Assembly: GCA_023954415.1 (NCBI GenBank) | Contig: JAMLIB010000014.1 | Coordinates: 1-33,006 of the forward strand | DNA length: 33,006 nt | Direction: 5' to 3' | From: Trueperaceae bacterium | Lineage (GTDB): Bacteria > Deinococcota > Deinococci > Deinococcales > Trueperaceae | In this document: piece after piece, positions 1 through 7,285 of the stretch | Layout of the letters: each line of letters opens with the position of its first letter | Position numbering within the stretch: the stretch's first letter is position 1 | Translations under genes and position numbers: made by a program | The notes under the pieces: model-generated | Seen by the model: only the letters and a program-made list of their open reading frames with translations | Databases searched by the model: none | Told to the model about the DNA's origin: nothing

Positions 1-56
1 TCCCGCACCGGGCGGCTACGCGCCAGGGACGCCGTCGAGGCGCGCGCCGGCGCCGG

Positions 57-548
57 TTACCCCGCGCGGCGCGCGGCGACCCAGGCCGCGTAGGGGTCGA
101 CGCCTTCCAACCGCACGGGCAGGTGGGTGAACCGCATCGCGCGTTCGGTGGCCGGCTTGGCGAGCTCGGCGTACACGTGCTCGGTAGACAGGCCGAACGG
201 CCGGCCTTCCTCGTTCGAGTACGCGTAGTACACGGCGCCGACCCCCAGCATGAGCATCGCCCCAAGGCACATCGGACAGGGGTGACCGCTGGCGTACATC
301 ACGTACTCCCCTTGCCCACCCAGCGCCCCCCGGCCGGCCGCCGCGCGCAGCGCCTCCAGCTCGGCGTGGGCCGTGGGATCGCCCGTCGCCAACATCGTGT
401 TGACGCCGGTGGCGACCTCCTCGCCGTCCCTCGTCAGCACCGCTCCGAACGGTCGACCGTCGCTCTGGAGCACGTTCTCGTGCGCCAGAGCGACGGCCTT
501 CCGGAGGTGCTGTTCATGACGTCCTGCGCCTGCTGCTTCGCAACTCAT
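57..548 (-). CDS. Guanine deaminase-like nucleoside/base deaminase
   Basis: This 163-residue protein belongs to the cytidine/deoxycytidylate deaminase fold, which hydrolytically deaminates bases in the cytoplasm. The zinc site is visible as TAHAE (His61, Glu63) and PCPMC (Cys91, Cys94). The DPTAHAE context, the CPMCLGA motif and the C-terminal FGLS..VY.EL.KP..ER and DPYAAW segments resemble bacterial GuaD more than TadA; this comparison is from memory of the family. The ATG at 548 has a GAGGTG ribosome site 7 nt upstream and follows the preceding gene's stop by 18 nt, so it is the last visible gene of the transporter/M24 operon. Its place there suggests the imported compound or a breakdown product carries an amino-substituted ring or amidine group. 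A related base deaminase specificity is possible. Confidence 0.85.
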   Translation of the reverse strand: MSCEAAGAGRHEQHLRKAVALAHENVLQSDGRPFGAVLTRDGEEVATGVNTMLATGDPTAHAELEALRAAAGRGALGGQGEYVMYASGHPCPMCLGAMLMLGVGAVYYAYSNEEGRPFGLSTEHVYAELAKPATERAMRFTHLPVRLEGVDPYAAWVAARRAG

Positions 549-566
549 CGTTGGGCACCTCGCTTG

Positions 567-1700
567 TCAGTTGTCGAGAACGTACGGTTGGGCGACCGCG
601 AAGCCCGAGTCGGAGAGCTCTACCCCTGCCTCGGTCATGACACCCCTGAGGCTGACCACGAGACCGCCTCGCACCCGCGGCTCCACCACGAACTCCATGC
701 CGGGCTCGAGCCGGTCACGCGACGCCGGGGAGAGCAGCGGCATGTCCTCGAAGTCGAGCGAGACGCCGTGCCCGACGACCGGCTGGACGCAAGCCAGGCC
801 GGTGGCGGCCAGCCGCTCGTGGACCGACCGCGCGGCCTCGGCTGCGGACATCCCGGGCCGGAACCCGGCCACGCTCGCGAGCAGCGCCTCGTGCTGCCTG
901 GCGTACTGGTCGGCGACGGCCGCGTCGGGAGCGCCGACCACCACCGTTCGTGAGAGGTGCGCCGCGTACGGACCGAACGAGCACGTGTCGTCGAGGACCA
1001 AGACGTCGCCGCGCGCCACCGGCACCGCCTGCGTCGATACCAGGGGCACGATCCGTTGGCCGGCGGCCTCGATCCCACCACGCCCAGTGTCGGTGCCCTG
1101 CCGCAGGATCTCCCGCATGATCCGGTTGTGGATCTGGACCCGGGTGTCGCCGGCGCGAGAGGCCGCCAGGCCTGACCGCAGCGCGGCGCCGAGGCGCTCG
1201 TAAGCCCGGGCGGACTCTGCCAACTGCCGAGCGTCCTTACGCACGCGCAACTCGTCGATCAGACCCCCGAGGTCGCGGAAGGTGGCCTCCGGCATGGCGC
1301 CGATGAGGTGGCGGTACTCCTTGTCGGAGACGTAGTCCAACTCGACGCCGATGGTCCCCCGCGCGAGCCCCTTGGCCTCGAGCACGTCCGCCACCGTGTG
1401 GAAACCGGATTGGGCGAAGTTGCGGAACCTCACCACCTCGTCAGACCAGGCGAGCTTGGAAGCGAGGCCCGAATGCCAACGGCCGACGACGAGAGCGGAG
1501 TCGCCGTCACGCGTGCCGACGGCCAGGGCCGCGCCGGGACCGCCGGGGCGCTGGCTGGAGCCGACCCTCGGGTGCCCGGACATGTACCAGACGTTCTTGG
1601 CGGACTGGACGACAGCGGCGTCGAGCCCGGCCCCCTGCAGCGCGCTCGTCAGCGCGCCGCGCTCCAGGAACCGCGTGGCCCGCTTCAGGTCCTCTACCAT
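567..1700 (-). CDS. M24/creatinase-fold protein, second tandem copy, metal ligands missing
   Basis: This 377-residue protein has the two-domain M24 (aminopeptidase P/prolidase/creatinase) layout: a creatinase N-domain (about 1-150, including SAKNVWYMSGHP) and a pita-bread catalytic domain (about 160-377). The five metal ligands of true M24 peptidases would fall at Asp237, position 248, His311, Glu340 and about 350. Position 248 is His instead of Asp and position 350 is Ser instead of Glu. Creatinase is a known metal-free member, so hydrolysis of a C-N bond in a non-peptide substrate is plausible. The ATG at 1700 overlaps the upstream gene's TGA (TGATG), which implies translational coupling. 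It is a diverged paralogue of the neighbouring M24 gene. The substrate is unknown. Confidence 0.85.
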   Translation of the reverse strand: MVEDLKRATRFLERGALTSALQGAGLDAAVVQSAKNVWYMSGHPRVGSSQRPGGPGAALAVGTRDGDSALVVGRWHSGLASKLAWSDEVVRFRNFAQSGFHTVADVLEAKGLARGTIGVELDYVSDKEYRHLIGAMPEATFRDLGGLIDELRVRKDARQLAESARAYERLGAALRSGLAASRAGDTRVQIHNRIMREILRQGTDTGRGGIEAAGQRIVPLVSTQAVPVARGDVLVLDDTCSFGPYAAHLSRTVVVGAPDAAVADQYARQHEALLASVAGFRPGMSAAEAARSVHERLAATGLACVQPVVGHGVSLDFEDMPLLSPASRDRLEPGMEFVVEPRVRGGLVVSLRGVMTEAGVELSDSGFAVAQPYVLDN

Positions 1701-2842
1701 CAGCGCCTCCCCTCGATGACGAACAGTTCGTCGGTGTCGAAACGATCGGACAGGAGCACGTTCCCGCCCTCGCGGATGAGGACCAGGTCTTGGACCGTGT
1801 AGCGCTGCGTCGGCGGCAACATCGGCTCGATGGCGATGATGTTCCCGTCGCGCAGTGTCATCTCCTCGTCCTCGGTGATCATGGGGCGCTCCTGGTAGCC
1901 GAACCCCAGGCTGTGGCCCACGATGACGGCCGAGTGCTGCATCCCGTACTCGGCCACGAGCTCTCGGCAACGCAGGAAGACGTCGCGGCCGGTGACGCCG
2001 GGACGCATGTACTCGATGAGGGCCCGCTCGACGTCGACGGTGATCCGGTACATGCGTGCCTGCTCCTCTGACGCTTCCCCCACGATCGCGTGGCGCGACT
2101 GGTTGGAGGGGTAGCCGCCGAGGAAAGTGGCGTGGTCGGCGAAGATCAGGTCGCCGTGCCGGATGGGTCGCTCGCCCACGCCTTTATGCGGCTCACCGTT
2201 CTCCTCCACGATCATCAGACCGCCGCGGCAGTACTCGGCGCCGAGCTCCAGCGCGTTGCCGAGGATGGCCGAGTGCAGGTCCCACTCCGTGTCGCCTTCA
2301 CGCGCTTCCGCGAAGGCCTGGATCATCGCGTCGTCTAGGATGTCGGCGGAGCGCTTGATCATCGCGATCTCGCCAGGGGTCTTGAGGCTGCGCATGAGGT
2401 CGAACGCCTCGTCGACGGGTGTCAAGCGCAACCGGGGCAGGAGCGCTCTCAGTTCCCGGCAGGCCGACGCGGTCATCCCCTCCGACTCGTAACCGACGAT
2501 GCTCTCCTCGAAGCCGTGCGCCTTCAGGTAAGCCGCGAGCGCCCCGATGGCGGAGCCGTCCTCGCGGTTGAACGCCGTGACGGGCGCCCATGCCAACTCA
2601 CGGCTGACGGCGAGGTCGGCCTCCTCGACGAAGAGCAGCGAGCTGCCGTCGGGCTGGACGAGGGCGACGCCGCATGACGCGGCGGATGGCGTGTACCAGG
2701 GCAGGAGGTGGATGTCCGGGATGGCGGTAGGGCTGCCGGTGAGGTAGAAGACGTTCTTCGGCGAGCTCGCGACCAGGACCTCCACCGCCGTGTACGCGAA
2801 CAAGGAGTCGAGGGCTTCCCTATTGACGAAGTCTTGGAACAT
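1700..2842 (-). CDS. M24/creatinase-fold protein, first tandem copy, metal ligands altered
   Basis: This 380-residue protein has a creatinase-type N-domain (SSPKNVFYLTGSP near residue 27) and an M24 catalytic domain. The expected metal ligands are Asp236 (present), Asn247 in place of Asp (YPSNQSR), His310 (VGHSLG, present), Glu339 (IEPM, present) and Gln351 in place of the last Glu (VQDLVL). Two of five acidic ligands are neutral, so a normal two-metal peptidase site is unlikely and a creatinase-like mechanism or altered metal use is more probable. The ATG at 2842 is preceded by AGGAGG 5 nt upstream, which excludes longer in-frame readings. The gene lies 59 nt after the second permease gene and is coupled to the next M24 gene. 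Role inferred from context: cleavage of the compound brought in by the transporter. Confidence 0.87.
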   Translation of the reverse strand: MFQDFVNREALDSLFAYTAVEVLVASSPKNVFYLTGSPTAIPDIHLLPWYTPSAASCGVALVQPDGSSLLFVEEADLAVSRELAWAPVTAFNREDGSAIGALAAYLKAHGFEESIVGYESEGMTASACRELRALLPRLRLTPVDEAFDLMRSLKTPGEIAMIKRSADILDDAMIQAFAEAREGDTEWDLHSAILGNALELGAEYCRGGLMIVEENGEPHKGVGERPIRHGDLIFADHATFLGGYPSNQSRHAIVGEASEEQARMYRITVDVERALIEYMRPGVTGRDVFLRCRELVAEYGMQHSAVIVGHSLGFGYQERPMITEDEEMTLRDGNIIAIEPMLPPTQRYTVQDLVLIREGGNVLLSDRFDTDELFVIEGRR

Positions 2843-2901
2843 GCTGCCTCCTGTTGGCTCGTGAGATCGCTCGGCTCGGCTCCCACGAGGTGTAGCGCCT
2901 G

Positions 2902-3870
2902 TCACTGGATGCCCCGCAGCCGGGGGTCGAGAAAGTCGCGCAGCCAGTCGCCGAGCAGGTTGAAGGAGAGGACCGTTAGCGCTATCGCCACGCCCGGGAA
3001 GACCGCGAGCCACCACCTGCCGGCGAGCAGCTGATCGCGGCTCTCGGCGAGCATCCCGCCCCACGTCGGCACCGTCGGCGGCACCCCGAGACCGAGGAAG
3101 GACAGCGACGCCTCGGAGAGGATGACGCTGGAGACGTTGAACGAGGCGATCACGATGAGCGGGGCGAGGATGTTGGGCAGTACCGTCCGGAACACCACGG
3201 CGAGCGTCCGCGCGCCGAGGGCCCTGGCCGCCTCGACGTACTCCTTCTCGCGCTGGGAGATGGTCTGCGCGCGGGCGATGCGGGCGTACGTGACCCACTG
3301 CCCTACCCCCAGGATGAGGATTAGGTTCCCGATCCCCGGCTTCAACACGACCAGGAACATGATGGCGAGCAGGATGAACGGGAAGGCCAGCTGGATGTCG
3401 GCCAGACGCATGATGATGCTGTCGAGCCGACCGCCGAAGTAACCCGCCGTCACCCCCAGTGACGTGCCGATGAGGCCGCCGATGAAGACGGCGCTGAACC
3501 CGACTATGACGGAGACCCTGGCACCGTAGAGCAACCGGCTCAGGACGTCGCGCCCCAACCCGTCGGTGCCGAGGTAGGCGCTCACCTTCCCCGTCCTGTC
3601 CGGCTGCATCGGGGGCTGAAGCCGGGCGACGATGTTCTGCCTGTTCGGGTCCTTCGGCGCGACCCGGGGGCCGATCAAGGCCGTCACGGAGACGACGACG
3701 AGGATCACGAGGGCGAACAGCGGCCACTTCGCCCGCAGCAGGCTCTTGAACACTCGCCGGGCGGTGGAGCGCCGGCGAGCGCGCCTCAGGTCGCCCACCG
3801 GCGAGGCGGGAGCGGGTTGGCCCGGCTCTAGCGACACCGATGCAGGTTGCGTCGGCACGTCGTCATTCAC
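2902..3870 (-). CDS. ABC transporter permease, DppC/OppC type
   Basis: This 322-residue inner-membrane permease belongs to the dipeptide/oligopeptide (nickel) import family. A proline-rich cytoplasmic N-terminus of about 45 residues precedes a first membrane segment (WPLFALVILVVVSVTALIG). The DppC-type N-terminal motif LGTDGLGRDVLSRLLYGAR follows, then several membrane spans and the EAA loop for ATPase contact (EYVEAARALGA). The C-terminal LSFLGLGVPPTVPTWGGML is typical of the family. The GTG start at 3870 overlaps the TGA of the upstream permease as GTGA; the nearby ATG is out of frame. The coupling fits a heterodimeric DppB/DppC channel. No ATPase genes lie in the window, so the pair must use ATPases encoded elsewhere or beyond the left edge. 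Confidence 0.93.
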   Translation of the reverse strand: MNDDVPTQPASVSLEPGQPAPASPVGDLRRARRRSTARRVFKSLLRAKWPLFALVILVVVSVTALIGPRVAPKDPNRQNIVARLQPPMQPDRTGKVSAYLGTDGLGRDVLSRLLYGARVSVIVGFSAVFIGGLIGTSLGVTAGYFGGRLDSIIMRLADIQLAFPFILLAIMFLVVLKPGIGNLILILGVGQWVTYARIARAQTISQREKEYVEAARALGARTLAVVFRTVLPNILAPLIVIASFNVSSVILSEASLSFLGLGVPPTVPTWGGMLAESRDQLLAGRWWLAVFPGVAIALTVLSFNLLGDWLRDFLDPRLRGIQ

Positions 3871-4844
3871 CCCAAGCGCACGCGCGGGTCGAGCCGGGCG
3901 TAGAACAGGTCGACGATGAGGTTGAGGAGCACGAAGACGAGCGCAAAGATGACGACGGCAGTCTGGACCAGCGGGATGTCGCGCTGGTTGATGGCGTTGA
4001 ACACCAGGCGCCCGACGCCGGGCCAGGAGAAGATCGTCTCCACCACCACGACCCCGGACAGCAGGAAGCCGAACTCGAGCCCGAACATCGTGACCACGGG
4101 CAGCCAGGCGTTCCGAAGCGCGTGCCGCACGACCACGGCCGGCACGGCCAGGCCCTTGGCGCGCGCGGTCCTGACGTAGTCCTGCGACAGCACCTCGAGC
4201 ATGGAGGAGCGGATAAGGCGGGCGTTGCGAGACAGCGAGAACAACGCTATCGTCACGCTCGGCATCAACAGATACTTGACGGCTGACGGGACGTTCTTGA
4301 GCGCCGTCGCCAGATCGCCAGCCAGGAACGGCTGGATGACGGCGACGTGTCCAGATATCGGGAGCCACCTGAGGCCCAGGCCGACGAAGAGGATCAGCAT
4401 GATGCCCAACCAGAAGCTCGGCATGGACTGGCCGATCATGGCGAAGATCATGATGCCGCCGTCCACCGTCGTACCGCGCTTCAGGGCGGCGAAGACGCCG
4501 AACGGTATGGCGAGCACCGTGGCGAACAGCATGGCGAAGACGGTCAGTTCGAGCGTGGCTGGGAACTGGCCGAGTACGACCCCGAGGGCGGGCTCCCTGT
4601 AGGTCAGGGAGTTGCCGAAATCGCCCCGAGCGAGGCCGCCCAGGAACGAGAGGTACTGCTCGTAGAGCGGTCGGTCGAAGCCGAGCTTCGCTCGCGTCGC
4701 GGCGATGGCCTCCTCACTCGCCATCTCCCCGATGAAGAGGTAGGTCGGGTCGCCACCCAGATGTAACGCGAGGAACGTGATGAGCGTCACGCCCAGGATG
4801 ACTATCAGGCTCTGCGAGAGCCGCTTCGTTATGTAGGCCAACAA
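3867..4844 (-). CDS. ABC transporter permease, DppB/OppB type
   Basis: This 325-residue permease has the family's usual N-terminal helix (YITKRLSQSLIVILGVTLIT), a periplasmic loop with GDFGNSLTYREP, about six membrane spans, the EAA-type loop (DYVRTARAKGLA) and a C-terminal YARLDPRVRLG. It forms half of the import channel with the coupled DppC-like partner. The start is an unusual TTG at 4844, chosen because AGGGAGGTGA lies 6 nt upstream on the minus strand and no ATG fits that spacing. A 15-bp hairpin stands between this gene and the binding-protein gene upstream, so it is probably expressed at a lower level than the binding protein. Confidence 0.93.
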   Translation of the reverse strand: MLAYITKRLSQSLIVILGVTLITFLALHLGGDPTYLFIGEMASEEAIAATRAKLGFDRPLYEQYLSFLGGLARGDFGNSLTYREPALGVVLGQFPATLELTVFAMLFATVLAIPFGVFAALKRGTTVDGGIMIFAMIGQSMPSFWLGIMLILFVGLGLRWLPISGHVAVIQPFLAGDLATALKNVPSAVKYLLMPSVTIALFSLSRNARLIRSSMLEVLSQDYVRTARAKGLAVPAVVVRHALRNAWLPVVTMFGLEFGFLLSGVVVVETIFSWPGVGRLVFNAINQRDIPLVQTAVVIFALVFVLLNLIVDLFYARLDPRVRLG

Positions 4845-4880
4845 GTACGGTCACCTCCCTTTACGTTCTGGACCGTCGCT

Positions 4881-4918
4881 ATCGTGCAGGTCGGCCTTGA
4901 CGCGCCGACCTGCACGAT
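4881..4918 (-). promoter_or_regulatory. 15-bp perfect inverted repeat between binding-protein and permease genes
   Basis: Arms 4881-4895 and 4904-4918 pair perfectly around an 8-nt loop. The element sits just after the binding-protein stop and before the permease ribosome site. No T-run follows on the minus strand, so a simple rho-independent terminator is doubtful. A hairpin here usually protects the upstream mRNA or partly attenuates transcription, giving more binding protein than permease. That role is inferred from position. Confidence 0.75.
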
Positions 4919-4949
4919 TGCGTCCGCGGGGTCTTACGAGGACGGGAAC

Positions 4950-6515
4950 CTAGTTGACGACGAGATGGACCGTGAACGGGTCGATGCGGTCGTCGCGGCG
5001 GGGCGTCCAGTCGATGCGATCGCTAACGCCGTAGAAGCTCGGCAGGAAGTAGAGGAGGATCCAGGGCGGGTCGTTGTAGAAGATCACGAGCATGTCGTTG
5101 ACGATCGCCTGGCGCGCCTCGGGGTCGCGCTCGGCGAGCATCTTCTCGTACAGCTCGAACCACTCCGGGTTGTTCCAGTCGTTGTAGTTGTTGTTGGCCT
5201 TGAAGCTCGCGTAGAGCCCCATGTCGCGGATCGGGCTCCACGTGCCGCCGCCGATGCTGTTGATGAACAGCGGGCCCGCCTCGTGCGACTGCAGGAGGGG
5301 GGTGAAGACCGACGCCGTCTCCATGACCTCGACGGCGGTGGGGATACCGACGTCCTCCAGGTACTGGGCCACCGTCAAGGCGAGGTTGACGTCGTTGGCG
5401 AACAGGCCGTTCGGGGTCTGGAGGTTGAGGGTGAAGCGCACCCCGTCCGCGCCGCGCGGGTAGCCGGCGTCGTCGAGCATCTTCTCGGCGAGCGCCGGGT
5501 CGTACGGGTACGGCTCGAGGGCGGGGTTGTCGTTGGGCGGGTTCACGAGCGTCGTCATGCGCTTGCACTCCACTCCGAGGAGGTTGGCGCAGATGGACGG
5601 CACGTCGATCGCGTACTGGATGGCGCGGCGCACATCGACGGACTGGATGGCCGCGGCGCCGGGGCTCGACTGCGCCATCTTCTCGTTGAAGCTGAACCAG
5701 ATCGAGATGCGCCGCGTGCCCATCACGGGCTTGACGGTCGCGGTGCCGGAGTTGTTGATGGCGGCGACGTGGTCGCTGACGACGCCGGCCACGATGTCGA
5801 CGTTACCCGCGATGAGCTCGGCCGCTTGGGTGGACGCCTCGGGGATCGTGCGCCAGACCAACCGTTGCCAGCCGCCCTGGCCTTTCTCTAGGGGGTAATC
5901 GGCGACCTTCTCCAACACGACGCGGTCACCCCTGACGTACTCGACCACTCGGTAGGGACCGGAGCCGATCGGGTTGTTGGCCGCCTGGTCGAGGCTCATC
6001 TTCTCGTAGGCGTCCTTGCAGTGGACCAGGATGTCGGCCATGAAGGCCACCGCGGCCGGGTTGTAACGGCTCATCACGACCGTCAGTTCCAGTTCGCTGT
6101 CTACCCGCGCATCCACGTAACCGATGTTCGGGAACACGAAGTTGACGATGTTGCCGGTGAAGGCGTTGGCGGGATCGGCGGCGCGCTTGATGGTGTATAC
6201 GACGTCCTCCGCCGTCAACGGTTCGCCGTCGTGACACTGCAGGCCTTCGCGGAGCTTGAAGCTGACCTCGGTGCCGGTCTCCGAGACGGAGTAGCTCTCG
6301 GCGAGGGACGGCGTCACCTTGCCGTCAGCGTCGATGTCCACGAGGCTGGCGAAGACGAGGCCCCTGGTGATGTTGAAAGTGGCGGCGTCGCTGATGGCCG
6401 CGGGGTCGAGGGTGGACGTGCTGCGGCTTTGAGCGATGACCAAGGTGTTGGCGTCAGGGGCTTGGGCCAAAGCCACTGCTCCTAGAAATAGCGCGGCGAC
6501 CAGTAGGTACTTCAT
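4950..6515 (-). CDS. Peptide-type ABC transporter substrate-binding protein (SBP_bac_5 family)
   Basis: This 521-residue extracytoplasmic solute-binding protein belongs to the DppA/OppA family. It starts with a short signal peptide (MKYLLVAALFLGAVALAQA) and shows no obvious lipobox Cys, so a signal peptidase I site after ALA or AQA is likely. Family hallmarks follow: the mature start NTLVIAQSRSTSTLDP, the VSFKLREGLQCHDGEPLTAEDVVYT block near residue 90, the IGSGPYRVVEYVRGD block, and the DVRRAIQYAID block near residue 285. The ATG at 6515 has AGGAGGAG 6 nt upstream. It is first in the operon under the promoter at 6644-6671. The ligand cannot be read from the sequence; peptides or peptide-like amides are the family's usual cargo. 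Confidence 0.94.
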   Translation of the reverse strand: MKYLLVAALFLGAVALAQAPDANTLVIAQSRSTSTLDPAAISDAATFNITRGLVFASLVDIDADGKVTPSLAESYSVSETGTEVSFKLREGLQCHDGEPLTAEDVVYTIKRAADPANAFTGNIVNFVFPNIGYVDARVDSELELTVVMSRYNPAAVAFMADILVHCKDAYEKMSLDQAANNPIGSGPYRVVEYVRGDRVVLEKVADYPLEKGQGGWQRLVWRTIPEASTQAAELIAGNVDIVAGVVSDHVAAINNSGTATVKPVMGTRRISIWFSFNEKMAQSSPGAAAIQSVDVRRAIQYAIDVPSICANLLGVECKRMTTLVNPPNDNPALEPYPYDPALAEKMLDDAGYPRGADGVRFTLNLQTPNGLFANDVNLALTVAQYLEDVGIPTAVEVMETASVFTPLLQSHEAGPLFINSIGGGTWSPIRDMGLYASFKANNNYNDWNNPEWFELYEKMLAERDPEARQAIVNDMLVIFYNDPPWILLYFLPSFYGVSDRIDWTPRRDDRIDPFTVHLVVN

Positions 6516-6598
6516 CGATCACTCCTCCTGTTACGAGCTGGCTCGCGTCCGCTGGGACGCACGGTAGGTCTACCAGGACTGATGAACGGGCCTCCTTC

Positions 6599-6696
6599 AT
6601 ATGCGCAGCCAACCGGCGCTAGAATGCCGAGAACGATAGAAGGATTATATCTAAGCTGTTGATTCTGTCAATCCATCCGGCTGTCACTGCGCATAT
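6599..6696. repeat. 10-bp inverted repeat flanking the operon promoter (candidate operator pair)
   Basis: ATATGCGCAG at 6599-6608 and its exact reverse complement CTGCGCATAT at 6687-6696 flank the TTGACA/TATAAT promoter in the divergent intergenic region. The half-sites are about 88 bp apart, roughly eight helical turns. Lrp/AsnC proteins form octamers that wrap or loop DNA between spaced sites, so these are candidate operators for the adjacent regulator. That assignment is an inference. Confidence 0.6.
6644..6671 (-). promoter_or_regulatory. Consensus sigma-70 promoter for the transporter/M24 operon
   Basis: On the minus strand TTGACA (6671-6666) and TATAAT (6649-6644) are both perfect and separated by 16 nt. 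Transcription would start near 6637, giving a leader of about 120 nt before the binding-protein ATG. A box this close to consensus would be strong unless repressed, which fits control by the divergent Lrp-type regulator. Confidence 0.85.
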
Positions 6697-6746
6697 CGTG
6701 AAGGGGTATACTGCACGGACTACGCCAGGACACAGGAGGATGAAAG

Positions 6747-7280
6747 GTGTTTCTCAACGATGAACCCGCAGGCCCCTCGACTCCGCCCGCCGGGGCCCTC
6801 GACGACCTCGATAGGAAGATCGTCACGCAGCTAGCCGAAGATGGTAGGCGGTCGTATCGCCATATCGCCCAGAACTTGGGGATAGCCGAAGGAACCGCGC
6901 GGTTCCGAGCGAACCGCCTCATGGAAGAGGGCTACATCCGGGTGACGGCCGTCGGGAACGCCATGCGGTTCGGGATCACGGTGATGGCCCTAACGATGTT
7001 GCGTGTGGAGCCGGGTCACGTCACGGAAGTCGCCGAGAAGCTGGCGACCTACCGCAACGTCCGCTTCGTCGGGATGTCCTTCGGCTCCGCGGACGTCATC
7101 ATCCAGACCCTCCACCGGTCTCAGAAGGACCTCCACCGGTTCCTGGTCAACGAGGTGCCAGCGGCAGCACCAGCCATCAAGAGCATGGAGACCTTCCAAC
7201 TGGCCGAAGTGGTCAAGAGCTCATGGGACTGGGAAGCGTGGCTCAACCTCGCGAGCACCCCGGTCGCCGCCGCGGAGTAG
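6747..7280 (+). CDS. Lrp/AsnC family transcriptional regulator
   Basis: This 177-residue regulator has an AsnC-type winged helix at about 18-75 (LDDLDRKIVTQLAEDGRRSY, then the recognition region around IAEGTARFRANRL). A ligand-sensing RAM/effector domain at about 80-150 follows. The GTG start at 6747 is preceded by AGGAGGA 6 nt upstream; the ATG overlapping that site reads into a stop after seven codons. It is transcribed away from the transporter operon and sits 5 nt before a gamma-glutamyltransferase-like gene, the usual layout of a local regulator controlling a divergent catabolic operon. The likely effector is an amino acid or the transported compound. Confidence 0.9.
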   Translation: MFLNDEPAGPSTPPAGALDDLDRKIVTQLAEDGRRSYRHIAQNLGIAEGTARFRANRLMEEGYIRVTAVGNAMRFGITVMALTMLRVEPGHVTEVAEKLATYRNVRFVGMSFGSADVIIQTLHRSQKDLHRFLVNEVPAAAPAIKSMETFQLAEVVKSSWDWEAWLNLASTPVAAAE

Positions 7281-7285
7281 TCGTC

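Noticed and set aside
2843-3727. N-terminal extension of the first M24 gene to position 3727
   Set aside because: The extension is the out-of-frame reading of the permease gene, and an excellent AGGAGG site fixes the start at 2842.
4884-5891. Plus-strand open frame opposite the binding-protein gene
   Set aside because: Composition is dominated by Val, Arg, Glu, Asp and His, as expected from the reverse strand of a GC-rich gene; the minus-strand gene has full family motifs.
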